Source of the DNA: an uncultured Pelagibacteraceae bacterium
Lineage (GTDB): Bacteria; Pseudomonadota; Alphaproteobacteria; Pelagibacterales; Pelagibacteraceae
Length of the DNA stretch: 64,000 nt
Direction of reading: 5' to 3'
NCBI GenBank assembly: GCA_902617895.1
Contig: CACMYJ010000006.1
Span: 1-64,000 of the forward strand
Below the pieces are notes generated by a model. It was not told where the DNA came from, did not search any database, and saw only the letters and a program-made list of their open reading frames with translations. Shown piece by piece: positions 51,534-60,561 of this stretch (positions within the stretch are counted from its first letter, which is position 1; each line of letters begins with the position of its first letter). The position numbers and the translations under genes are program-made.

Positions 51534-52742
51534 ATGTTTAAAAGTTTAAGTTTAAAAGTAATTATTTTTGGTTTTATTTTTACATTTTTTTCGTGTTTTG
51601 GACAGAGTTTTTTTATAGGACTGTTTAATTCTAGTATAAGAGAAACACTTTCTATAACACATGGACAATTTGGCACGATTTATGCATCTGCAACTCTATT
51701 TAGCAGTTTGCTTCTTATATGGATTGGAAAAAAAATTGATGATGTAAATGTTATAAAATTTGCTATCTTTGTTACAATACTTTTATCTTTTTCCTCTTTT
51801 TTCTTTTCCAAAATATCATCTGTAGCTTTTTTATTTGTCGCTATTTTTTTAATGAGATTTTCTGGCCAAGGATTAATGTCTCACACAGCTTCAACTACTA
51901 TTTCAAGATATTTTACAAAATCTAGAGGTAAAGCATTAAGTATTATATGGTTTGGTTTATCTTCTGCTGAATTTATAATGCCAGTCTTAATTGTTTATCT
52001 TTTAACCTTGTTCGTGTGGCAAGATTTATGGATAGCCTTTTCTTTACTAGTTTTGATTTGTTTACCTTTAGCATCTTACATTTTAGTTAAAGATGTTAAA
52101 TTAGACACCAGAGAGAGTAACCAAAATGAAAAATTAAAAGAGGAAAATATTAAAAACTGGAAAAGAATTGAAGTTCTTGGTGATTATAGGTTTTACATTG
52201 TATCATTAAATATGTTGGCAATGCCATGGATAGCGACAGGAGTATTTGTCTATCAGTCATTTGTCTCAAACTCAAAAGGGTGGGGTGAGTACACAATTGC
52301 ACAATCTTTTATGTCTTACTCAATTTTTTCTGTAATTACTTTAATTATTGCTGGTTATTTAATTGATAAGTTTACAAGTAGAAAATTACTAATCTATATG
52401 AATATTCCATTACTATTAGGAACTTTAGTGATCATATATTTTGATGCCCCACAGTCAGCCTTTTTATTTCTTGGATTAGTAGGCATATCTAACGGTCTTG
52501 CGAATTTATTAGGATCATCAACATGGGCAGAAATTTACGGTGTAAGATATATTGGATCAATAAAAGCATTAACAACTGCTTTAATGGTATTTGCAACTGC
52601 CTTTGGAACGGCGTTATTTGGCATTTTTATAGATGCTGGATTTACAATTGAAAAGATTGCATTTATTGCAGCAATTGCAATTGCTTGCTCTATAGCCTTA
52701 CTTTTCACTATTAGAAAAAAATTAAATCCTGTTTATCTCTAA
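51534..52742 (+). CDS. Major facilitator superfamily transporter
   Basis: A 402-residue protein with 12 hydrophobic helices. The loop after helix 2 reads WIGKKIDDVN and after helix 8 AGYLIDKFTSRKLL, both versions of the MFS G-x-x-x-D-R-x-G-R/K motif A. FGQSFFIGLFNSSIRETLSI and TFFSCF at the N-terminus resemble oxalate/formate antiporter-like members. The substrate is not evident. It starts 11 bases from the divergent dehydrogenase, with which it may share a promoter. Confidence 0.88.
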   Translation: MFKSLSLKVIIFGFIFTFFSCFGQSFFIGLFNSSIRETLSITHGQFGTIYASATLFSSLLLIWIGKKIDDVNVIKFAIFVTILLSFSSFFFSKISSVAFLFVAIFLMRFSGQGLMSHTASTTISRYFTKSRGKALSIIWFGLSSAEFIMPVLIVYLLTLFVWQDLWIAFSLLVLICLPLASYILVKDVKLDTRESNQNEKLKEENIKNWKRIEVLGDYRFYIVSLNMLAMPWIATGVFVYQSFVSNSKGWGEYTIAQSFMSYSIFSVITLIIAGYLIDKFTSRKLLIYMNIPLLLGTLVIIYFDAPQSAFLFLGLVGISNGLANLLGSSTWAEIYGVRYIGSIKALTTALMVFATAFGTALFGIFIDAGFTIEKIAFIAAIAIACSIALLFTIRKKLNPVYL

Positions 52743-52784
52743 TACTGCTTGATTTTTTCACAATCGAGGTGTATCTAACCGTCC

Positions 52785-53303
52785 ATGGCAAGAGTTACAG
52801 TAGAAGATTGTATAGATAAAGTAGATAGTCCTTATGAATTAGTTTTAGTTGCAAAGGAAAGAGCTACACAACTTAACTCAGGATTAGAGCCTACTTTAGA
52901 TAGAGATAATGACAAAAATACTGTCATAGCATTAAGAGAAATCGCTGAAGAAACAATCAAAGTTCCTGATTTAACAGATGCTGCAGTTTACAAGTTAAGA
53001 AAACATGTTGAGCAAGTTGATGATACATCAGAGGACGAAGATGATATTGGCGATGATTTTGAAAATCTTTACAAAGGTGAAATTTCAAAGAGTGGAGTGC
53101 CAATCCTTCCATCTAAGAGAGCTAGAAAGATTCCAGAAAAAATTCAAGTTTCTAAAGATGATTTAGCTGAGTTACAAAATACAGCTGAACAACCCTCATC
53201 TGAACCTGTTGAAGACATGCAAGAAGAAGAGTCTGATGTTTCATTGGACGAAATGAAAGATCAAGAAGATACTGTATCAGACGAAACAGAAAACCAAGAA
53301 TAA
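52785..53303 (+). CDS. rpoZ: RNA polymerase omega subunit with acidic C-terminal extension
   Basis: A 172-residue protein whose first 60 residues are canonical omega: [46 protein letters not shown] (split here at normal helix boundaries) and [10 protein letters not shown]. Omega binds the beta-prime C-terminus and helps core assembly. The remaining ~110 residues are low-complexity and very acidic (long Glu/Asp runs such as [17 protein letters not shown] and the tail [14 protein letters not shown]), longer than the ~20-60-residue extensions common in alphaproteobacteria. Convergent with the CoA-transferase gene (1-base gap). Confidence 0.93.
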   Translation: MARVTVEDCIDKVDSPYELVLVAKERATQLNSGLEPTLDRDNDKNTVIALREIAEETIKVPDLTDAAVYKLRKHVEQVDDTSEDEDDIGDDFENLYKGEISKSGVPILPSKRARKIPEKIQVSKDDLAELQNTAEQPSSEPVEDMQEEESDVSLDEMKDQEDTVSDETENQE

Positions 53304-53304
53304 A

Positions 53305-54447
53305 TTAACTAAATTCCTTTATTATTTTTTCCCTGTGCTCATCTAAATCAGGAATATTACCCCTGGTATTTTCATCTTTGTAGGTAGACATTTTGATAGG
53401 GTTTCCTGCTGATTTAAATTCTCCAATAATTTTATGGTATGATTTTACAATCATATTTCTTTCTTGAATTTGAGGATTTTCTACAGCTTGTTTTATATTA
53501 AAAATTGGCCCACATGGAATTTTCAATTCTTCCATTTCTTTAACCCATTCATCTGTAGATTTGGAGCTCAATTGTTTTTCAAAAATTTCTTTTAAGTGAT
53601 CCATGTTTTCACATCTTAGTGAATTAGAATTAAATCTTTCATCATTTGCAGTTTCAGGAATTTTTAATACGTCACAAAGTTTTGTAAAAAGTTTATCATT
53701 TCCTGCAGCAATAATTATATAACTATCTTTCGTTTTAAAAGCTTCAAAGGGAGCAATAGATGGATGTCTTGAACCCATTGGTCCTGGAATTTCATTTTTG
53801 GAAAGATATCTTGCAATTGCATTTTCTAAAATTGCTATTTGGCAATCTAACATTGAGACATCTATAAAAGCTCCTCTACCAGTTTTTTGTCTATCGTATA
53901 AAGCTGCATTAATTCCAATTGCTGTAAAAAGCCCTGCTGTGATATCACCAATAGAGGTTCCAACTCTTGTTGGTTCTGAGTTCGGATGGCCAGTTACACT
54001 CATCAAGCCTCCCATACCTTGAACGACCATGTCATATGCTGGTAGCTCTTTTAAAGGTCCAGTTTGGCCAAACCCTGATGCCGATGCATAAATTAATTTA
54101 GGATATTTTTTACTTACATCTTTCCAGCCAAAACCCCACTTTTCTAATGTGCCGGGTTTAAAGTTTTCAACTAAAATATCTGCTTTAGATAAAATTTTAT
54201 CAAAAATTTTTTTGTCATCTTCGTTTTTCAAGTTTAAAGCTATACTTTCTTTACCTCTATTTAAGGACATAAAGTATGCAGAATAATCTTTAACAAAAGG
54301 CCCAAATTTTCGAGAGTCGTCGCCTGTCTCTGGTGCTTCAATTTTTATAACTCTTGCACCTAAATCTGAGAGTATCATCGTACAATAAGGTCCTACTAAA
54401 ACCCTTGTTAAATCAACAACTAATAAATTTTTTAATGGTCCATCCAT
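53305..54447 (-). CDS. Class III CoA-transferase (CaiB/BaiF family)
   Basis: A 380-residue family III CoA-transferase. LLVVDLTRVLVGPYCTMILSDLG begins it (DxTxxxxGPxxxxxLxDLGA is the family start), DILVENFKPGTLEKWGFGW is the second block and YDMVVQGMGGLMSVTGHPNS includes the catalytic Asp region. It transfers CoA from a donor thioester to an acid. It diverges from a TRAP transporter plus malonyl-CoA decarboxylase operon, so malonate is the favoured acceptor. Only 88 bases separate the two start codons. Confidence 0.9.
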   Translation of the reverse strand: MDGPLKNLLVVDLTRVLVGPYCTMILSDLGARVIKIEAPETGDDSRKFGPFVKDYSAYFMSLNRGKESIALNLKNEDDKKIFDKILSKADILVENFKPGTLEKWGFGWKDVSKKYPKLIYASASGFGQTGPLKELPAYDMVVQGMGGLMSVTGHPNSEPTRVGTSIGDITAGLFTAIGINAALYDRQKTGRGAFIDVSMLDCQIAILENAIARYLSKNEIPGPMGSRHPSIAPFEAFKTKDSYIIIAAGNDKLFTKLCDVLKIPETANDERFNSNSLRCENMDHLKEIFEKQLSSKSTDEWVKEMEELKIPCGPIFNIKQAVENPQIQERNMIVKSYHKIIGEFKSAGNPIKMSTYKDENTRGNIPDLDEHREKIIKEFS

Positions 54448-54535
54448 AATTAAATATATGACATTTCCTTATATTGACTCTTACTAATAAGTTCAATTTA
54501 ATATGTTTATTAAATTAATTTAAAGAGGGGAAAAC

Positions 54536-55546
54536 ATGTTTAAAAAAATAAGTTTTTATTTCACAACATTATTTTTAGCTTTCTCATTAATTGGATCAGC
54601 TTATGCTGTTACATTAAAAGCTAGTCACCAATGGCCAGGTACTCCAAGAGCCGATGGTTCTTTTGATCCAAGACATGAAATGGTTCAAATAATTGCTGAT
54701 GAAGTAAAAAAAGCAGGTGTAGATTTGGATATTAGAATCTATCCAGCAAAGTCACTTTATAAACCAAAAGAACAATGGAAACCAATGACTACTGGTCAAC
54801 TAGATATTTCTGCATTTCCATTAGCATATGCATCAAAATTTCATCCTGAATTTGATGCAACACTAATGCCAGGAACAGTAAAAAATCATGATCATGCCTT
54901 AAGATTTAATAAAGGTCCAATGATGACTGAGATCAAGAGAATCATTAATGATGCTGGTGTAGTTGTGTTATCTGATGCTTGGCTTGGTGGTGGATTTGCA
55001 TCAAAATCCAAATGTATAAAAAATCCATCAGATGCTAAAGGACAGGTAATGAGAGCAGCTGGTAAAGCATTTAACCAAATGTTGGAAGCAGCAGGAGCAG
55101 GTATTCAAAGTATGCCTTCATCCGAAATTTATACTGGATTACAAACTGGAGTATTAACTGGTGCAAATACTAGTTCAGGAAGTTTTGTAAGTTACAAAAT
55201 TTATGAACAAGTATCTTGTGCAACACCTCCAGGAAAATTTGGATTATGGTTTATGTATGAGCCAATTTTAATGTCAAAGATGAGTTTTGATAAATTAAAT
55301 TCAAAACAACAAAATGCTTTAATGGAGGCAGGTAAAGTTGCTGAGAAATATATGACTGCGCAAGTTGAAAATTTAGATAAAAAATTTGAAGACGCATATA
55401 AAGCAGCAGGAGTAAAATTAGTATATATGGATGCAAACGACCATGCAGCTTGGGTTGAGATTGCAAAACAATCTTCTCACAAAGCATTTGCTGAAAAAGT
55501 TCCAGGTGGCGATAAGCTGATGGAAATGGCTTTAGCAGTTAAATAA
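54536..55546 (+). CDS. TRAP transporter substrate-binding protein (DctP type)
   Basis: A 336-residue exported protein (signal peptide ending near LIGSAYA). It opens TLKASHQWPGTPRADGSFDP and keeps the DctP architecture (IADEVKKAGVDLDIRIYPAK, AKGQVMRAAGKAFNQMLEAA with the ligand arginine, GLQTGVLTGANTSSGSF). AGAGGGG gives a strong ribosome-binding site. The longer SFDPRHEM insert near residue 40 sets it apart from the other two TRAP binding proteins here. The operon with malonyl-CoA decarboxylase suggests malonate or a short dicarboxylate. A terminator follows. Confidence 0.93.
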   Translation: MFKKISFYFTTLFLAFSLIGSAYAVTLKASHQWPGTPRADGSFDPRHEMVQIIADEVKKAGVDLDIRIYPAKSLYKPKEQWKPMTTGQLDISAFPLAYASKFHPEFDATLMPGTVKNHDHALRFNKGPMMTEIKRIINDAGVVVLSDAWLGGGFASKSKCIKNPSDAKGQVMRAAGKAFNQMLEAAGAGIQSMPSSEIYTGLQTGVLTGANTSSGSFVSYKIYEQVSCATPPGKFGLWFMYEPILMSKMSFDKLNSKQQNALMEAGKVAEKYMTAQVENLDKKFEDAYKAAGVKLVYMDANDHAAWVEIAKQSSHKAFAEKVPGGDKLMEMALAVK

Positions 55547-55560
55547 AAAGATATATAAAG

Positions 55561-55595
55561 AACCCCTATTTGAAAATTAAATAGGGGTTTTTTTT
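55561..55595 (+). terminator. Rho-independent terminator abutting the dctQ-type start codon
   Basis: AACCCCTATTT pairs with AAATAGGGGTT (11 bp) around a 7-base loop, followed by eight Ts. The last T is the base immediately before the ATG of the small-permease gene at 55596, so that gene has no separate ribosome-binding site. Confidence 0.9.
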
Positions 55596-56090
55596 ATGAA
55601 AGAGAAGTATTTAAAATTTTGTAATTTATCGTCAAAGGCTTGTGGTGCCTTTGCTGTTCTTGCCTTGATCTTATCAATTTTGGTAATTGTTGAGCTTGTA
55701 TTTGAAAGATATTTTTTTCAAAGAGCAATCACTTGGCAAACAGAGTTGGTCACAATGCTTTTGGTTGCTTCAACTTTCATTGGAAGTGCCTATGTTTTAA
55801 GTGAAAAAGCACATGTCAGTATGGAATGGATTTATGATTTTTTATCAAAAAAAAATATTCTAAGACTTAAAATATTTACATCATTAATAAGCTTATTATT
55901 TTTTTTAATTTTATTCTATTTTGGATTTTTAATGGTGGAGGAAGCTTTTACTAAAAATTATTCGACAGGAACGGTTTGGGATCCACCTTTATGGATACCT
56001 TATTCTTCTATGATGATAGGAGCAGCTTTAATGATACTTCAATACATTGCTGAAATTATTAAACTTTTTGACGAAGAAGGTATTAATTAA
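55596..56090 (+). CDS. TRAP transporter small permease (DctQ type)
   Basis: A 164-residue four-helix protein with the DctQ pattern: ALILSILVIVELVFERYFFQ on the first helix and turn, ITWQTELVTMLLVASTFIGS on the second, YVLSEKAHVSMEWIYDFL (the equivalent of the GxHIxVD motif), and WIPYSSMMIGAALMILQYIA on the last. Its ATG directly follows the T-run of a strong terminator, so expression depends on readthrough or processing. It shares one base with the large permease ATG. Confidence 0.9.
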   Translation: MKEKYLKFCNLSSKACGAFAVLALILSILVIVELVFERYFFQRAITWQTELVTMLLVASTFIGSAYVLSEKAHVSMEWIYDFLSKKNILRLKIFTSLISLLFFLILFYFGFLMVEEAFTKNYSTGTVWDPPLWIPYSSMMIGAALMILQYIAEIIKLFDEEGIN

Positions 56091-57421
56091 TGGATCCTTT
56101 ATTAATAGCAGTAATAGTTGCAGTCTTTACTTTAATAGTTTTATTTTCAGGAATACCAATCGCGTTTGGTTTAAGTTTTGTCTCGATAGCACTTTTAGTA
56201 GCATTTGAAGGGTTTCAAATGTTAGACGTTTTTGCTGAAACCTTTTATGCAGGATTAAACTCTTTTGTTCTGCTCTCAATACCAATGTTTATTTTGATGG
56301 GAATGGCAGTTGCTAATTCTCCAGCAGGAAAAGACCTATATACTGGATTAGATAGATGGCTCTGGAGAGTTCCAGGTGGATTAGTAATATCTAATATTGG
56401 GGCTTGTTCAGTTTTCGCTGCTCTTAGTGGATCAAGCCCAGCAACTTGTGCAGCAATCGGAACCATGGGAATACCCGAAATGAGAAAAAGAGGATATTCC
56501 GATCAAATAGCAACTGGAACAATTGCAGCTGGCGGAACCTTGGGAGTTTTAATTCCTCCTAGTATTGTTTTAATTGTTTATGGAATTGCAACAGGAACAT
56601 CAATAGGAAGATTATTTTTATGTGGGTTAGTACCCGGGTTTATGTTGGCAGGTATGTTTGCGATATGGGCCCTTATACATAGTTATTTTATTGATAAAGA
56701 CTCAGCAAAGGCTTTAAAAAATAGAACACCTCCTACATTTAAAGAAAAAATTGAGGTGCTACCAAGAATTCTTCCTTTTTTAGCAATTATAGCAGGTGTC
56801 TTATATGTTTTATATGGTGGTGTTGCGACACCTTCAGAAGCATCAGGTGTTGGAGCATTTTTAGTTTTTGTATTGATAGCTGTAGTTTATAAAATTTATC
56901 AACCAAAAAAAATATGGAATATTGTTAAAGTTTCGATGAAAGAAAGTGTGATGATAATGTTCATCATTGCAGCATCTTATCTTTTTGCATTTACACTATC
57001 TCAACTTTACGTAACTCAATCATTAGCACAGAGCATGGTTGAATTAAGCTCTAACAAATGGGTAGTATTTATTTTAATAAACATTTTCTTATTAATAGCT
57101 GGTTTCTTTTTACCTCCTGTCGCTGTCATTGTGATGACTTCAGCAATATTGTTACCAGTTATAACAACTTTAGGTTTCGATCCATATTGGTTTGCGATTG
57201 TTTTTACAATTAATATGGAAATTGGTCTAATAACTCCACCCGTTGGATTAAATCTTTACATAATTAAAGGTATCACACCGGATGTAAGTTTGTCTGAAAT
57301 ACTAAAAGGTTCTATACCTTTTATGATAATTATGGCTTTAGCTATATTAATTCTATGTATTTTTCCTGAAATTGTTACCTGGCTGCCTGATAAAATTATG
57401 GGCAAAAGTCTAGGTTTTTAA
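56090..57421 (+). CDS. TRAP transporter large permease (DctM type)
   Basis: A 443-residue polytopic protein. Signatures: FSGIPIAFGLSFVSIALLVA on the first helix, FAALSGSSPATCAAIGTMGI and PEMRKRGYSDQIATGTIAAG in the selectivity hairpin, GTLGVLIPPSIVLIVYGIAT, and MEIGLITPPVGLNLYIIKGI. It is the sodium-coupled subunit of this importer. The gene begins at the last base of the small-permease stop codon. Malonyl-CoA decarboxylase follows 15 bases later with no terminator. Confidence 0.95.
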   Translation: MDPLLIAVIVAVFTLIVLFSGIPIAFGLSFVSIALLVAFEGFQMLDVFAETFYAGLNSFVLLSIPMFILMGMAVANSPAGKDLYTGLDRWLWRVPGGLVISNIGACSVFAALSGSSPATCAAIGTMGIPEMRKRGYSDQIATGTIAAGGTLGVLIPPSIVLIVYGIATGTSIGRLFLCGLVPGFMLAGMFAIWALIHSYFIDKDSAKALKNRTPPTFKEKIEVLPRILPFLAIIAGVLYVLYGGVATPSEASGVGAFLVFVLIAVVYKIYQPKKIWNIVKVSMKESVMIMFIIAASYLFAFTLSQLYVTQSLAQSMVELSSNKWVVFILINIFLLIAGFFLPPVAVIVMTSAILLPVITTLGFDPYWFAIVFTINMEIGLITPPVGLNLYIIKGITPDVSLSEILKGSIPFMIIMALAILILCIFPEIVTWLPDKIMGKSLGF

Positions 57422-57436
57422 TATATAAAAAACACC

Positions 57437-58744
57437 ATGTTAAATATAAAAAGAATTTTTGAGACTATTGCTGATGCTGGACAAAAGATTTTAGAAAAAA
57501 AATCTATAAAAAGTATTGCAAAAAAAAGAGATCTTCTAGATCTTTGTGATGATTTACTATCAACTAAAGGTGCAGCTTTTGGAATAACACTAGCTAGAGA
57601 TATCTTATTCAGATATCAAAATTTATCTTTAGAGGATAAAAACAAATTTTTAATTCAAGTAAATGATAAATATAAACCTGACTCATTAAAAATAGATGAA
57701 GCTATAAAAAGTTATAGCAAATCAAAGGATACCTCATCTATATTAAATCTATCTCGAGTAGCATCAGGAATAAGAAAAGAGTTATTTGTAAGACTAAATA
57801 TGGCTCCAAACGGCACCTCAGAGATAGTCTCCTTAAGAGAGGATTTATTAAATTTAATAAAAGAACAACCTGAACTTAAAAGTTTAGATTATGACTTAAT
57901 AGATATATTTAAAAATTGGTTTAACCCAGGCTTTTTAAAATTAAGAAAGATTACATGGGATACAAAAGCAAATATTTTAGAAAAATTATTAAAGTATGAA
58001 AAAGTTCATTCTATGAAGGATATGAATGAACTTAAAAGAAGACTAGGAAAAGATAGAAGATTTTTTGCCTATTTCCATCCAGCATTAGATGATGAACCAA
58101 TAATATTTGTTGAAATTGCTTTAACAAAAGGTCTTAGTCAGTCAATACAAGAATTAACTAGACCTTCAGAAGAAAAAACAAAAAATTATGATACAGCAAC
58201 TTTTTATTCAATTAGCAACTGTCAGGAAGGTTTATCAAGAGTAACGTTAGGGAATTTTTTAATAAAAAGAGTTGTTTATGAGCTTCAAGAAGAACTTCCG
58301 GATGTAAAGTATTTTGGAACATTATCCCCAATGGTAGGATTTGCTGATTGGTTTAAAAAAATGGAAAGTTTTCAAGCCGCTGAAATACTAGGAGAGGCAA
58401 ACAAAAATAGTTTAGATTTTTTAAAGTCTTCTGATTTAAAAATAGGAGATAAAAGAATTGCCGATAACAAAGCTTTGATTAGTAAGTTAGCAGTAAATTA
58501 TTTAGCAAAACAGAAAAATGATTTTGGTTTTCCAATAAATGATGTTTGCAGATTTCATTTGAAAAATGGAGCTGATATTGATGATATTGCCATAAATGCA
58601 AATGTCTCTGAAGTTGGTTTCAAAAGGTCTTTTGGTGTCATGGTTAACTATAGATACGAATTAGCTAAAATTGAGAAAAATCACCAAGAATATGTAAACG
58701 AAAAGAAAGTTAACATTTCAAATAAAGTTAAAAAACATGTCTAA
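57437..58744 (+). CDS. Malonyl-CoA decarboxylase
   Basis: A 435-residue enzyme that converts malonyl-CoA to acetyl-CoA and CO2. An N-terminal helical domain (residues ~1-150) is followed by a GNAT-like catalytic domain with the conserved FAYFHPALDDEPIIFVEIAL (about residues 210-229, His of the catalytic pair) and TFYSISNCQEGLSRVTLGNF (about 255-274, with the active-site serine). It is the last of a TRAP-linked operon. The class III CoA-transferase across the divergent promoter could supply its substrate from malonate. No malonyl-CoA synthetase (MatB) is present. It overlaps dusA by 8 bases. Confidence 0.93.
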   Translation: MLNIKRIFETIADAGQKILEKKSIKSIAKKRDLLDLCDDLLSTKGAAFGITLARDILFRYQNLSLEDKNKFLIQVNDKYKPDSLKIDEAIKSYSKSKDTSSILNLSRVASGIRKELFVRLNMAPNGTSEIVSLREDLLNLIKEQPELKSLDYDLIDIFKNWFNPGFLKLRKITWDTKANILEKLLKYEKVHSMKDMNELKRRLGKDRRFFAYFHPALDDEPIIFVEIALTKGLSQSIQELTRPSEEKTKNYDTATFYSISNCQEGLSRVTLGNFLIKRVVYELQEELPDVKYFGTLSPMVGFADWFKKMESFQAAEILGEANKNSLDFLKSSDLKIGDKRIADNKALISKLAVNYLAKQKNDFGFPINDVCRFHLKNGADIDDIAINANVSEVGFKRSFGVMVNYRYELAKIEKNHQEYVNEKKVNISNKVKKHV

Positions 58745-59738
58745 GATTAACAGATTGGTATCAGTTGCACCTATGATGGATTGTACTGACAGGCATGAAA
58801 GATACTTTTTAAGATTGATAAGCAAAAACGTCCTTCTTTACACTGAAATGGTTGTTTCAGAAGCAGTTGATAGAGGTGATAAAGACAAATTATTATCATT
58901 TGATTTAAAAGAAAAACCAGTCGCTTTACAATTAGGTGGTTCCACACCAAAATTATTAGCAAATTCAGCAAAAATTGGTGAAGATTATGGTTATGATGAA
59001 ATTAATTTAAACTTAGGCTGCCCAAGTAAAAAAGTTCAAAAAAATAGATTTGGCGCATGTTTAATCAAAGAACCAAGTTTAGTAGCAGACTGTTTATCAG
59101 AAATGATTAATTCTACATCTTTGCCAGTCACAGTTAAGACTAGAATCGGTTATGATGATGTAGAAGACTACGAACATTTTTACAATTTCATAAAAACTTT
59201 AAAAGAGACTGGGGTTAAAACTTTTATAATACATGCAAGAAAAGCTATGTTGGGCAAATATACACCTAAGCAAAACCTAAATATACCTCCTTTAAAATAT
59301 GATTATGTATATAAATTAAAACAAGACTTCAAAGACCTTGAAATAATTATTAATGGTGGTGTAACTTCAGTTGAAGAAGTGAAAGATCATTTAGATAAAG
59401 TGGATGGCACAATGATTGGAAGATCAGTTTATCATTCTCCTTATCTTTTAGCTGATATTGAAAAAGAGATATTCAACAATCATGATATCAAAGAACGAGA
59501 AGAAATTGTTGAAGAGTTAATTGAATATGTTAAGGCTCAAGTACAAATGGGTACAAGAGTAAATCAAGTTATGAGACACACACTAGGTTTATTTCATGGA
59601 CAAACAGGTTCAAGCCACTGGAAAAGATATTTGAGTGAAAATATGTGTGTAAGAGATGCGGATGTAAAAAAAATTGATCATATTATGGATAAGGTTAGAC
59701 TTTCTCCTAAATTACATTCGGCAGGTCTAATTGATTAA
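58737..59738 (+). CDS. dusA: tRNA-dihydrouridine synthase A
   Basis: A 333-residue flavoenzyme that reduces uridines in the tRNA D-loop. VAPMMDCTDRHERYFLRLIS (residues 10-29) is the DusA-specific FMN-binding start, the catalytic cysteine is Cys95 in NLNLGCPSKKVQ, and VKTRIGYDD with FIIHARKAML form the tRNA and FMN phosphate contacts. GRSVYHSPYLL closes the barrel. This 'MDCTDRH' opening separates DusA from DusB/C. It overlaps the decarboxylase by 8 bases and the TauE/SafE gene by 8. Confidence 0.95.
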   Translation: MSKINRLVSVAPMMDCTDRHERYFLRLISKNVLLYTEMVVSEAVDRGDKDKLLSFDLKEKPVALQLGGSTPKLLANSAKIGEDYGYDEINLNLGCPSKKVQKNRFGACLIKEPSLVADCLSEMINSTSLPVTVKTRIGYDDVEDYEHFYNFIKTLKETGVKTFIIHARKAMLGKYTPKQNLNIPPLKYDYVYKLKQDFKDLEIIINGGVTSVEEVKDHLDKVDGTMIGRSVYHSPYLLADIEKEIFNNHDIKEREEIVEELIEYVKAQVQMGTRVNQVMRHTLGLFHGQTGSSHWKRYLSENMCVRDADVKKIDHIMDKVRLSPKLHSAGLID

Positions 59739-60561
59739 TACTATTCTTTCTAATCAGTATTATCTTTTAATTTTATTAATGATAATAACTGCTTTTCCAG
59801 TAGGATTCTTTGCAGGTTATTTTGGGATAGGTGGAGGCCTCATATCTGTACCTGTACTTTTTTTTATTTTTGAAACAGCAGATGTCGATAAATCTTATTT
59901 GATGCATCTTTCGGTTGGAACAGCTTTTTCTATAACAATTTTTACTGCTTTTGTTTCAGTTATGACTCATAGAAAACATAAAGCTGTAGATACAAATATT
60001 TTAAAAACTTATGGTCTATTTGTTATCTTTGGAGTTTTGCTTGGTACATACATGGCAGCATTATTAAATACAAAATCTTTGGTTTTATTTTTTGCTGTAG
60101 TTGTATATTTTTTTGGTGGATATTTATTACTAGTAAAACAGGAGTTAAAAAAAAATAAAAAATTTAAGTTTCTACCGAGAGCAATTTTTGGTTTTATTTC
60201 AGGTTTTATATCTGCACCTATGGGTATTACAGGAGCTATGATGAATGTTCCAATTCTAAGATATTTTGGATATCCTATCAGTAGAGCAATTGGAAGTTCT
60301 GCTGCTATTGGATTTGTGATAGCATCTATTGGTTCAATTGGTTTTTTGACATCTGGTTTTTTGCTAAATGCAAATCTTCCTTTAAGTATAGGTTTTGTAA
60401 ATATTCCTGCTTTTTTGATATTTATTCCAATTACATCTTTTATGGCTAGAGTTGGAGCAAACATGGTTCACACCGCTGACAAAAATAAAACTCAAAGAAT
60501 GTTTGGTGTATTTTTATATGTAATAGGGACTCTGTTTTTGATTAGGTTTTTAGATCTTTAG
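59731..60561 (+). CDS. TauE/SafE family membrane transporter
   Basis: A 276-residue, about eight-helix protein from a TTG start inside the last codons of dusA. FPVGFFAGYFGIGGGLISVPV near residues 23-43 and FISGFISAPMGITGAMMNVP near 154-173 are the two TauE/SafE repeat loops. It is convergent with the phosphomannomutase gene with no spacer. No sulfur gene is adjacent, so the substrate anion is unknown. Long antisense frames over it are shadows. Confidence 0.87.
   Translation: MINTILSNQYYLLILLMIITAFPVGFFAGYFGIGGGLISVPVLFFIFETADVDKSYLMHLSVGTAFSITIFTAFVSVMTHRKHKAVDTNILKTYGLFVIFGVLLGTYMAALLNTKSLVLFFAVVVYFFGGYLLLVKQELKKNKKFKFLPRAIFGFISGFISAPMGITGAMMNVPILRYFGYPISRAIGSSAAIGFVIASIGSIGFLTSGFLLNANLPLSIGFVNIPAFLIFIPITSFMARVGANMVHTADKNKTQRMFGVFLYVIGTLFLIRFLDL

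Noticed and set aside
60009..60464. 151-codon antisense frame inside the third TauE/SafE gene
   Set aside because: The sense strand encodes both conserved TauE/SafE repeats; the antisense product has no motif or start signal.
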